Shown piece by piece: positions 36,405-43,759 of a stretch of DNA of 54,616 bases (its first letter is position 1; each line of letters begins with the position of its first letter). The notes beneath the pieces were generated by a model. It saw only the letters and a program-made list of their open reading frames with translations, ran no database searches and was not told the DNA's origin. Position numbers and translations under genes: made by a program. The stretch comes from an uncultured Winogradskyella sp. Lineage in GTDB: Bacteria; Bacteroidota; Bacteroidia; Flavobacteriales; Flavobacteriaceae. The DNA is taken from positions 1 through 54,616 of the forward strand of contig NZ_CALGNH010000011.1 of assembly GCF_937958655.1 (NCBI RefSeq). Reading direction: 5' to 3'.

Positions 36405-38435
36405 TTATTTTAAAAGCCCAGCACGTCTCAATAAAGCTTCGGGCTTAGGTTCTTGGCCTCTAAATTTTTTGTAAAGCGTCATTGGGTTTTGTGTACCGCC
36501 TTGTGATAAAACATAAGTCTTAAATTTATCGGCAACGGTTTTATTAAAAATACCTTCTTCTTTAAAATATTCAAAGGCATCGGCATCTAAAACTTCTGCC
36601 CATTTGTAACTGTAGTAGCCAGAAGAATAACCACCTTGAAAGATATGTGCAAAAGCAGTGCTCATGCAGTTCTCTGCCACGTCTGGATAGAGGTTAGTTT
36701 CACCAAAAGCTAAAACTTCATAAGCTTTTACATCTTTTATTTGAGATGGATCTACACTATGCCAAGCCATATCTAATAGACCAAAACTCAATTGGCGCAG
36801 TGTTTGCATCCCTTCATTAAATGTTGCGGATGCTTTAATCTTTTCGATTAATTCCATAGGAATAACTTCACCAGTTTCATAATGTGTGGCAAACAGCTTT
36901 AAGGTCTCTTCTTCGTAACACCAGTTTTCTAAAATCTGACTGGGTAATTCCACAAAATCCCAATATACATTTGTGCCAGATAAACTTGGGTAGGTTGTAT
37001 TGGCAAGCATGCCATGTAAAGCATGGCCAAACTCATGAAATAAAGTTGTAACCTCATTAAAAGTTAGCAAAGAAGGCTTGCTCTTTGTGGGTTTGGTAAA
37101 ATTACAGACTATAGAGACGTGTGGTCTTTCATTAACACCGTTTTCTATCTTTTGAGATTTATAGGAGGTCATCCAAGCGCCATTGCGTTTTCCTGCTCTT
37201 GGAAAGAAATCCGCATAGAAAATAGATACGAGATTGTTACTAGAATTTACAACTTTATAGGTTAAAACATCGTTGTGATATTTGTCAATAGCATCGACTT
37301 CTTCAAAACGCAATCCAAATAATTTCTCAGCTACAGTGAATGCACCATCGATAACATTTTCGAGTTTAAAATAGGGTTTTAATTGCTCGTCGTCTAGGCT
37401 GAATAATTTTTGCTTTAACTTTTTGGAATAATAAGCCGAGTCCCATTTTTGTAATTGGTCAATTTGGTCTAAATCTTTTGCAAAGTCTTCGAGCTTTTTA
37501 AATTCTTTTTTTGCGGCTGGTTTCGCTTTTTCTAATAGCGCTTTTAAAAACGAATTTACCTGTTCTGGCGTTTCTGCCATGCGTTCTTCTAATACAAAAT
37601 GTGCATGTGTCCTATAGCCTAGCAATTGTGCACGCTGAAAACGTAAATTTGCAATTTTTAAAACAATAGCTTGGTTGTCTAAGTCATCGTTTTTAAAGCC
37701 TTTACTGCCAAAAGCTTTAGATAGTTTTCTTCGCAATTTGCGGTTATCTGCATAAGTCATAAACGGAATGTAACTTGGATAATCTAAGGTGATTAACCAA
37801 CCGATTTTTCCTTTGCTTTCTGCTAATTGTTTTGCGGCTTCTTTTGCACCTTCTGGTAGTCCAGATACTTCAGACTCTTTAGTTAAGAGCATTTCAAATT
37901 TGTTAGTTTCGGCTAAAATATGCTCACCAAACTTTAATTTTAATTGACTTAATTCTTTATCGATGTTGCGTAACTTTTCCTTTTCGGTTTCAGTTAGATT
38001 GGCTCCATTTCTAGAAAAACCTTTATATTTTTTATCTAATAGCGTAGATTGTTCGGTGGTTAATTCTAACTTAGATTTAGAATTATAGACTGTTTTTACA
38101 CGTTTAAATAAATCTTGATTTAATGTTATATCATTACTAAATTCTGATAGTAATGGTGATACCTCTTGTGCTATTTTCTGAATAGCATCATTAGTCTCAG
38201 CAGAATTAAGATTAAAGAAAATACTAGAAATTCTGCTTAACTCTTCGCCAGAATAGTCTAAGGTTTCAATGGTGTTTTTAAATGTTGGGTGCTCACTATT
38301 GTTAACAATAGCATTAATTTCTAACTTGGCTTTTTCTATAGCGGTTTTAAATGCAGGTAAAAAATCTTCAGTCTTTATCTTAGAGAAGGGTGCTGTGTTA
38401 TATGGTGTATGGAATACTTTATTTAAAATTGACAT
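36405..38435 (-). CDS. M3-family oligopeptidase (Dcp/OpdA-like)
   Basis: A 676-residue thimet-type zinc peptidase that breaks down short peptides in the cytoplasm or periplasm. The zinc site is LFHEFGHALHGML (HExxH), followed by SQILENWCYE with the third ligand Glu. WAEVLDADAFEYFKEEGIF and GGTQNPMTLYKKFRGQEP at the C-terminus are typical of Dcp. No signal peptide is visible (MSILNKVFHTPYNTAPF), so it is likely cytoplasmic. The closest assignment is peptidyl-dipeptidase Dcp, but OpdA/PrlC cannot be excluded. A TAATTTTG-like -7 lies at 38547-38554 on the minus strand. Confidence 0.92.
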   Translation of the reverse strand: MSILNKVFHTPYNTAPFSKIKTEDFLPAFKTAIEKAKLEINAIVNNSEHPTFKNTIETLDYSGEELSRISSIFFNLNSAETNDAIQKIAQEVSPLLSEFSNDITLNQDLFKRVKTVYNSKSKLELTTEQSTLLDKKYKGFSRNGANLTETEKEKLRNIDKELSQLKLKFGEHILAETNKFEMLLTKESEVSGLPEGAKEAAKQLAESKGKIGWLITLDYPSYIPFMTYADNRKLRRKLSKAFGSKGFKNDDLDNQAIVLKIANLRFQRAQLLGYRTHAHFVLEERMAETPEQVNSFLKALLEKAKPAAKKEFKKLEDFAKDLDQIDQLQKWDSAYYSKKLKQKLFSLDDEQLKPYFKLENVIDGAFTVAEKLFGLRFEEVDAIDKYHNDVLTYKVVNSSNNLVSIFYADFFPRAGKRNGAWMTSYKSQKIENGVNERPHVSIVCNFTKPTKSKPSLLTFNEVTTLFHEFGHALHGMLANTTYPSLSGTNVYWDFVELPSQILENWCYEEETLKLFATHYETGEVIPMELIEKIKASATFNEGMQTLRQLSFGLLDMAWHSVDPSQIKDVKAYEVLAFGETNLYPDVAENCMSTAFAHIFQGGYSSGYYSYKWAEVLDADAFEYFKEEGIFNKTVADKFKTYVLSQGGTQNPMTLYKKFRGQEPKPEALLRRAGLLK

Positions 38436-38581
38436 GTTTAAATTTTCTTATGAATTTTGATGGCTGAATTACGTTTTAACTCTATTTTAAGTGTTAAAAA
38501 AGTTGAACAGTTATTAAACAATTGTTATTTTTATAGACTGTTTGAACAAAATTACCATGTTCTAATGGATTGGTTAATAGC

Positions 38582-38619
38582 AAAAAAAAGCCTTAATAGA
38601 TAATGTTAAGGCTTTTTTA
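38582..38619 (-). terminator. Terminator overlapping the purE stop
   Basis: A perfect 13-bp stem (AAAAAAGCCTTAA at 38584-38596 with its complement at 38606-38618) and an A run that reads as a U tract on the minus strand. The stem includes the TAA stop of purE. Confidence 0.85.
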
Positions 38620-39096
38620 GAGCCCTTTTGCAGAATCAATCACCTTAGCTTTTAATCCCTCCTTGTATAGTATTATTTTGTCTAAAACACATTGGTCTGC
38701 ACTACCTAAAATCTGTGCAGCTAAGATACCAGCGTTTTTAGCTCCATTTAGAGCAACAGTAGCTACAGGCACTCCACCTGGCATTTGTAGGATAGATAAA
38801 ACAGAATCCCAACCATCAATAGAGTTGCTACTTTTAACAGGCACACCAATAACTGGTAGTGGTGATAACGAAGCTACCATACCAGGTAAATGTGCAGCAC
38901 CACCTGCACCTGCAACTATAACTTTTATGCCTCTTGTATGTGCGTTTTTTCCGTAATCGAATAACTTATCAGGTGTTCTATGGGCAGAAACTATATCAAC
39001 TTCTACTTCAATATCAAATCCTTTTAAAATGTCTATAGCGTCTTGCATTACAGGCAAATCGCTTTTGCTTCCCATGATGATTCCAACTTTACTCAT
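38617..39096 (-). CDS. purE: 5-(carboxyamino)imidazole ribonucleotide mutase PurE
   Basis: PurE converts N5-CAIR to CAIR in de novo purine synthesis. The 159-residue class I enzyme has GSKSDLPVMQDA at the N-terminus, SAHRTPDKLFDY, and the substrate loop AGAGGAAHLPGMVA. It starts three bases after purK on the same strand; together they replace AIR carboxylase. Confidence 0.96.
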   Translation of the reverse strand: MSKVGIIMGSKSDLPVMQDAIDILKGFDIEVEVDIVSAHRTPDKLFDYGKNAHTRGIKVIVAGAGGAAHLPGMVASLSPLPVIGVPVKSSNSIDGWDSVLSILQMPGGVPVATVALNGAKNAGILAAQILGSADQCVLDKIILYKEGLKAKVIDSAKGL

Positions 39097-39099
39097 GCT

Positions 39100-40254
39100 T
39101 TATTTACTAATTACTTCGATTGTTTGTTTTACTTTTTCGGCTACTTCACGAGCTTTATTAATATCCTTATTTACAATAGTTACGTGTCCCATTTTACGAA
39201 ACGGGCGCGTTTGTTTTTTACCGTAAATATGCGGTGTAACACCATCCATGGCCATAATGGAGTCAATGTTCTTATAAAGCACATTGCCTTTATGGTTTTC
39301 AGCTCCAACCAAGTTTACCATAACTCCTGCAACCTTGCTTTCGGTTTTACCAAGTGGTAAGCCTAAAATGCATCTAATGTGTTGCTCAAATTGATCCGTG
39401 TAACTAGCTTCTATACTATAATGACCAGAGTTGTGAGGTCTTGGTGCTACCTCATTAACTAAAATGTTATCATCTTCAGTTTGAAACATTTCTACAGCCA
39501 ACAAGCCTGTATGCTTAAACGATGCTGCTGTTTTTAGTGCAATCAATTCTGCTTTTTTCGCTATTTCGTTAGGTATTCTTGCAGGACATATTACATATTC
39601 CACTTGATTAGCTTCTGGGTGAAATTCCATCTCAACAACCGGATAGGTTTTTAAATCACCATTGGTGTTTCGGGCCACAATAACGGCTAATTCATTCTTA
39701 AATGGAATTAAGTCTTCAGTAATACACTCTACGTTTGGTAGATCTACCAAATCGGCTTGGCTTCTCACAACTTTTACACCTTGCCCATCGTAACCAAACC
39801 GTGCGCTCTTCCATACAAAAGGGTAGTTGAGTCCGCCATTTTCCGCAGCATCTTCTATTTGCGAGGTGTAAGCAAATCTCACAAAATCTGCTGTGGGAAT
39901 GCTGTTGTCTCGGTAAAATAATTTTTGTTGTGCTTTGTTTTGTATAATACGTAATGTTTTTGAGGCCGGATAGACTTTAATGCCCATATCTTCTAAGGCT
40001 TCTAAAGCATCTACATTAACGTTTTCTATTTCAATGGTTAAAACATCTACAGTTTTCCCAAAATTAATTACAGTATCGTAATCTAGTAAATCGCCAACCG
40101 TAAATTCATCACAAGCTAATCTTGCTGGTGCGTCTTTGTTAGGGTCTAAAACACAGGTATAAATATCATATTTGCGCGTGTGGTAAAGCATCATCTTACC
40201 GAGTTGTCCACCACCTAAAATACCGAGTTTAAAGTCTGAAGAAAAGTAATTCAT
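39100..40254 (-). CDS. purK: 5-(carboxyamino)imidazole ribonucleotide synthase PurK
   Basis: PurK makes N5-CAIR from AIR, ATP and bicarbonate. The 384-residue ATP-grasp enzyme has KLGILGGGQLGKMM at the N-terminus, PFVWKSARFGYDGQGVKV (ATP-grasp lysine), EMEFHPEANQ and LVNEVAPRPHNSGHYSIEA. A REP-like hairpin ends six bases before its ATG and occupies the ribosome-binding position; the -7 at 40312-40319 places the hairpin inside the transcript leader. Confidence 0.96.
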   Translation of the reverse strand: MNYFSSDFKLGILGGGQLGKMMLYHTRKYDIYTCVLDPNKDAPARLACDEFTVGDLLDYDTVINFGKTVDVLTIEIENVNVDALEALEDMGIKVYPASKTLRIIQNKAQQKLFYRDNSIPTADFVRFAYTSQIEDAAENGGLNYPFVWKSARFGYDGQGVKVVRSQADLVDLPNVECITEDLIPFKNELAVIVARNTNGDLKTYPVVEMEFHPEANQVEYVICPARIPNEIAKKAELIALKTAASFKHTGLLAVEMFQTEDDNILVNEVAPRPHNSGHYSIEASYTDQFEQHIRCILGLPLGKTESKVAGVMVNLVGAENHKGNVLYKNIDSIMAMDGVTPHIYGKKQTRPFRKMGHVTIVNKDINKAREVAEKVKQTIEVISK

Positions 40255-40257
40255 AGT

Positions 40258-40282
40258 TATTTCCCTCCAAAGCGGGAATCTG
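40258..40282 (-). repeat. REP-like hairpin in the purK leader
   Basis: On the minus strand it reads GATTCCCGCTTTGGAGGGAA, with TTCCC pairing GGGAA, followed by six bases and the purK ATG. The same hairpin, spaced the same way, precedes obgE (41579-41598). Confidence 0.65.
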
Positions 40283-40311
40283 TTATAAAATTCAACATTA
40301 AAATTCCACTA

Positions 40312-40319
40312 CAAAAATA
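40312..40319 (-). promoter_or_regulatory. -7 element upstream of purK
   Basis: TATTTTTG on the minus strand (TAnnTTTG), 57 bases before the purK start. It lies back-to-back with the promoter of the hpt-adk gene. Confidence 0.45.
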
Positions 40320-40383
40320 AGCTAATTCTTGCATAAAGTTCTAAAATTAGAAACCAAAAATCTACAAACGTCAATCAATTCAT

Positions 40384-40391
40384 TATCTTTG
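40384..40391 (+). promoter_or_regulatory. -7 element upstream of hpt-adk
   Basis: TATCTTTG is a consensus -7 box, ending 18 bases before the ATG at 40410. No -33 TTG at the usual distance. Confidence 0.5.
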
Positions 40392-40409
40392 CATTTCTAA
40401 AATAACAAC

Positions 40410-41522
40410 ATGCTTATAAAGCTTCACGATTTATATTTTAAACCTTTTATTTCTGAAAAAGAAATAGGCACTATTGTGAAAAATATGGTGGATGCTATCG
40501 CAGAAGATTTAGGCGATGAGATGCCTGTGTTTGTAGGTGTTCTTAACGGTTCATTTATGTTTGTAAGTGATTTTGTTAAAAAATATCCTAAATCTTGCGA
40601 AGTAACTTTTATAAAATTAGCCTCTTATGAGGGAGTTAAATCTACAGAAGATATACAGCGACTCATTGGCTTAACGCAAGATTTAACAGACCGAACAGTT
40701 GTTGTTTTAGAAGATATCATAGATTCTGGTAATACTTTAGAAGAAGTTCATCGTATTTTTAGAAATGAAAACGTAAAGAACTTAATAATTGCAACACTTT
40801 TTTATAAGCCAGAAGCCTATGCTAAAGATTTTAAACTTCATTATGTTGGTAAGGAGATCCCAAATAAATTTATTGTAGGTTATGGTTTAGACTATAACGG
40901 TTTGGGAAGAGATTTACCAGCCATATACCAATTAAAAACTACACAATACATGATAAATATTGTACTATTTGGCCCTCCAGGTGCAGGAAAAGGGACACAA
41001 GCTGAATTTTTAAAAGAAAAATACGACTTGGTTCATATTTCTACAGGTGATGTATTTAGGTGCAACATAAAAAATGAAACGGCCTTAGGTATGTTAGCTA
41101 AATCTTACATGGATAAGGGTGCCTTGGTGCCAGACCAGGTAACCATTGATATGTTAAATAAAGAGGTGGAGAAAAATACCGATGCTAACGGCTTTATTTT
41201 TGACGGTTTCCCAAGAACTGATGCCCAAGCTAAAGCATTAGATAATCTTATGGACAGCAAAGATTCTCAGATTAACGCTATGGTAGCATTAGAGGTTGAT
41301 GATGAGGTTTTAGTGCAACGTTTATTAAAACGAGGAGAAACTAGTGGAAGAGCCGATGATGCCGATGAAGGTATTATAAGAAATCGTATTAAGGAGTACT
41401 ATAATAAAACCGCGATTTTAAAAGATTACTATTCTGAACAAAACAAATATTTTGGGGTAGATGGAGTAGGAAGTATAGAGGCTATTACGGAACGATTGAG
41501 CAATGTTTTAGACAAGCTATAA
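40410..41522 (+). CDS. adk: Hypoxanthine phosphoribosyltransferase - adenylate kinase fusion
   Basis: One 370-residue frame holds two complete enzymes. Residues 1-180 are a hypoxanthine(-guanine) phosphoribosyltransferase, with FVGVLNGSFMFVSD, TFIKLASYEG and the PRPP motif VVVLEDIIDSGNTLEE. Residues 181-370 are a short-form adenylate kinase that begins with its own Met181 (ATG at 40950): P-loop GPPGAGKGTQAEFL, STGDVFR, FDGFPRTDAQAKAL and RADDADEGIIRNRI. Hpt makes IMP/GMP from base and PRPP, and Adk balances AMP, ADP and ATP, so both act on purine nucleotides. An internal start at 40950 could give free Adk. The gene sits between purK and obgE. Confidence 0.93.
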   Translation: MLIKLHDLYFKPFISEKEIGTIVKNMVDAIAEDLGDEMPVFVGVLNGSFMFVSDFVKKYPKSCEVTFIKLASYEGVKSTEDIQRLIGLTQDLTDRTVVVLEDIIDSGNTLEEVHRIFRNENVKNLIIATLFYKPEAYAKDFKLHYVGKEIPNKFIVGYGLDYNGLGRDLPAIYQLKTTQYMINIVLFGPPGAGKGTQAEFLKEKYDLVHISTGDVFRCNIKNETALGMLAKSYMDKGALVPDQVTIDMLNKEVEKNTDANGFIFDGFPRTDAQAKALDNLMDSKDSQINAMVALEVDDEVLVQRLLKRGETSGRADDADEGIIRNRIKEYYNKTAILKDYYSEQNKYFGVDGVGSIEAITERLSNVLDKL

Positions 41523-41604
41523 TCTGTTATTCCTACCAAGGAAGGAATGCCATGAATTATTCGAAATTTAATTAAAAAGATTCCTGTTTTCACGGGAAGT
41601 AATC
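41523..41604 (+). repeat. Paired REP-like element between hpt-adk and obgE
   Basis: Two hairpins in one 82-base gap: ATTCCTACCAAGGAAGGAAT at 41529-41548, and TTCCTGTTTTCACGGGAA at 41581-41598. The second ends six bases before the obgE ATG, as in the purK leader. A seven-codon ORF (ATGAATTATTCG..., 41552-41575) lies between them. The layout resembles two REP halves in a REPIN-type unit. Confidence 0.6.
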
Positions 41605-42603
41605 ATGACTGAAGGAAATTTTGTTGATTATGTAAAAATGCATGTCTCTTCTGGGAACGGAGGTAAAGGTTCTATGCATTTGCATCGCGAAAAATATATA
41701 CAAAAAGGTGGGCCAGATGGTGGAGATGGTGGTCGTGGAGGTCATGTAATTATTAGAGGAAATCCTAACCTCTGGACCTTAATTCATTTAAAATTTAAGC
41801 GTCATATCAAAGCTGGTCATGGTGCGCATGGAAGCTCTGGTAGAAGCACAGGTGCAGATGGTGAAGACGCTGTAATAGAAGTGCCACTTGGTACTGTTGT
41901 AAAAGATACCGAAACTGATAAGGTTCTTTTTGAAATTACTGAAGAGGGAGAAGAAAGGATTGTAGCAGAAGGTGGTAAAGGTGGCCGAGGCAATTGGCAT
42001 TTTAAAAGTTCTACAAACCAGACACCACGCTATGCACAACCAGGCATTCCTTTAGAGGAAAAGGATATTACAATTGAGTTAAAAGTATTAGCAGATGTTG
42101 GTTTAGTTGGTTTTCCTAATGCAGGAAAATCGACCTTATTATCGGTTTTAACGTCCGCAAAGCCTAAGATAGCTGATTACGAATTTACAACCTTAAAACC
42201 AAATCTAGGCATTGTAAAGTATCGCGATTTTCAATCCTTTGTTATGGCAGATATTCCTGGGATTATAGAGGGAGCTGCAGAAGGTAAAGGTCTTGGTTAC
42301 TACTTTTTAAGGCATATAGAACGTAATTCAATCTTATTATTTTTAATTCCGGCAGATGCCAAGGATATCGTTGAGCAATATGAGATTTTAGTGGATGAGC
42401 TTAGGCGTTACAACCCAGAAATGCTAGATAAAGAACGTTTTGTTTGTATTTCTAAATCTGATATGTTAGATGACGAATTGAAATCTGAAATTTCTACTAT
42501 TTTAAATAAAGATTTAGAATGTGCGTATATGTTTATTTCTTCAGTTGCTCAGCAAGGTTTAACTGAACTGAAGGATAAACTTTGGAAAATGCTAAATTCT
42601 TAG
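41605..42603 (+). CDS. obgE: GTPase Obg
   Basis: An essential ribosome-associated GTPase with roles in 50S maturation and growth control. The 332-residue protein has the glycine-rich Obg domain ([38 protein letters not shown]) then the G domain: G1 [13 protein letters not shown]2 TTLKPNLG, G3 [10 protein letters not shown]4 SKSD. It lacks the variable C-terminal domain. Its start is preceded by a REP-like hairpin. Confidence 0.96.
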   Translation: MTEGNFVDYVKMHVSSGNGGKGSMHLHREKYIQKGGPDGGDGGRGGHVIIRGNPNLWTLIHLKFKRHIKAGHGAHGSSGRSTGADGEDAVIEVPLGTVVKDTETDKVLFEITEEGEERIVAEGGKGGRGNWHFKSSTNQTPRYAQPGIPLEEKDITIELKVLADVGLVGFPNAGKSTLLSVLTSAKPKIADYEFTTLKPNLGIVKYRDFQSFVMADIPGIIEGAAEGKGLGYYFLRHIERNSILLFLIPADAKDIVEQYEILVDELRRYNPEMLDKERFVCISKSDMLDDELKSEISTILNKDLECAYMFISSVAQQGLTELKDKLWKMLNS

Positions 42604-42644
42604 AACCGCATAACTCTGCATAATTTTGTATCTTTAAAATAAAA

Positions 42645-43166
42645 ATGCGTTCTCTAAAATTTACACTCTTATTTTTGCTAACAGTGTCTTGTGGTACACT
42701 AGTTAATTACGATTACGAAAAGTCAACAGATTTTAATCAATATAGAACCTATAACTATTTTGATGATATGGAGACAGGTTTAAGTCAGCTAGACTATAAG
42801 CGAATGATGCGCGCTATTGACGCTAAATTAGCTACTATGGGTTTAATACGTTCTGATAACCCAGATTTCTTTATCGATATACAAAGTGAGGACGTAATAA
42901 ATAGAAATAACTCGACCGTTGGCGTAGGTGCTGGTGGTGGTGGAGGAGGTGGCTTTGGTGGTGTTTCTGTTGGTATTCCTATTGGTAGAGGTCAAAGCAC
43001 AAGGCAAATTGTTATTGATTTTGTAGATAAGTCTCAAGATGAAAAATTATTTTGGCAAGCCATAAGCGAAAGTAGTTATAAGCCAAATGCATCTCCTGAA
43101 AAGCGCGAGGAAACCTTTGCGAAGCTCGTCGAGAAAATATTTGATGGGTATCCACCAAAAAAATGA
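42645..43166 (+). CDS. DUF4136 lipoprotein
   Basis: A 173-residue exported lipoprotein (MRSLKFTLLFLLTVSCG). The DUF4136 fold runs from YDYEKSTDFNQYRTYNYF to WQAISESSYKPNASPEKREETFAKLVEKIFDGYPP. A glycine-rich loop (VGVGAGGGGGGGFGGVSVG) sits in the middle, where related proteins also have a Gly-rich insert. The function of the family is not known. A short leader with a TATCTTTA-like box is at 42630. Confidence 0.85.
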   Translation: MRSLKFTLLFLLTVSCGTLVNYDYEKSTDFNQYRTYNYFDDMETGLSQLDYKRMMRAIDAKLATMGLIRSDNPDFFIDIQSEDVINRNNSTVGVGAGGGGGGGFGGVSVGIPIGRGQSTRQIVIDFVDKSQDEKLFWQAISESSYKPNASPEKREETFAKLVEKIFDGYPPKK

Positions 43167-43205
43167 TGGTAGTCATTAATTAAGGTGTTTTAAGTTGTAA
43201 TACTA

Positions 43206-43584
43206 TTAGTCAAATAAGCATCTGTATTTGTCTCTGTAGCCAAATAAAACTAAAATATTTAATACCAACAAAATAGTTCCGTCTAAGATTCTGCCAAGAT
43301 GTAAATAGCATGAAATAAAAAGGCATCTATAGAGACACTCATAAGAATAATGGCTAACAATGCACCATATTTATTGATCATAAACGCTAAGCCAATTGTA
43401 AATTCTCCCGATACCTGCGAGAATTAGTATTTTAGAATTTGATAAAGCTTCAAAATATGTTGCGGCATTACCATATAATTTAGGTATCGGTATAAAATTT
43501 ATCAATTTGTTTAGTCCGACAATGAGTAAAAAAATGCCAAGTAAAATTCTAATAATCCTAAAAACTTTTAGACTTATAATCGTT
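43206..43584 (-). pseudogene. Decayed DoxX-like membrane protein gene
   Basis: On the minus strand, three frames in succession translate to one DoxX-like protein: VFRIIRILLGIFLLIVGLNK...LILAG, then GEFTIGLAFMINKYGALLAI...FLFHAIY, then LDGTILLVLNILVLFGYRDK to a stop at 43206. The first break is an extra G in the run read from 43407-43409; the second is a shift near 43284-43295. No ATG heads the first frame (ATA at the expected place). The total, about 126 codons, is full length for DoxX, so this is a whole gene that has decayed, not a fragment. Family assignment is by pattern. Confidence 0.75.
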
Positions 43585-43644
43585 TAACTTTCTGGTTAGT
43601 ATGTTGCTTAGGTCGTGATGTAATAGAAGAACTGAGATTGATAT

Positions 43645-43713
43645 GTCATTGCTAGGACGAAGGGTGCGGCAACCTTAAACAAACAGATTACTAAGCTTCG
43701 CTCTCAATGTCGA
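43645..43713. repeat. Long imperfect palindromic (REPIN-like) repeat
   Basis: The left arm GTCATTGCTAGGACGAAG (43645-43662) and the right arm GCTTCGCTCTCAATGTCG (43695-43712) are imperfect inverted repeats around a centre with GCGGCAACCTT and AGATTACT. The unit resembles the dispersed GTCATTGCGAGGA...GGCAATCT repeats I recall from Bacteroidota. It fills the gap between the DoxX-like pseudogene and the end of the alpha-2-macroglobulin gene. Confidence 0.6.
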
Positions 43714-43759
43714 TTTAAATTTTCATTGCTTGCACCTCTGCGAGAAAAACAAGAAAAGA

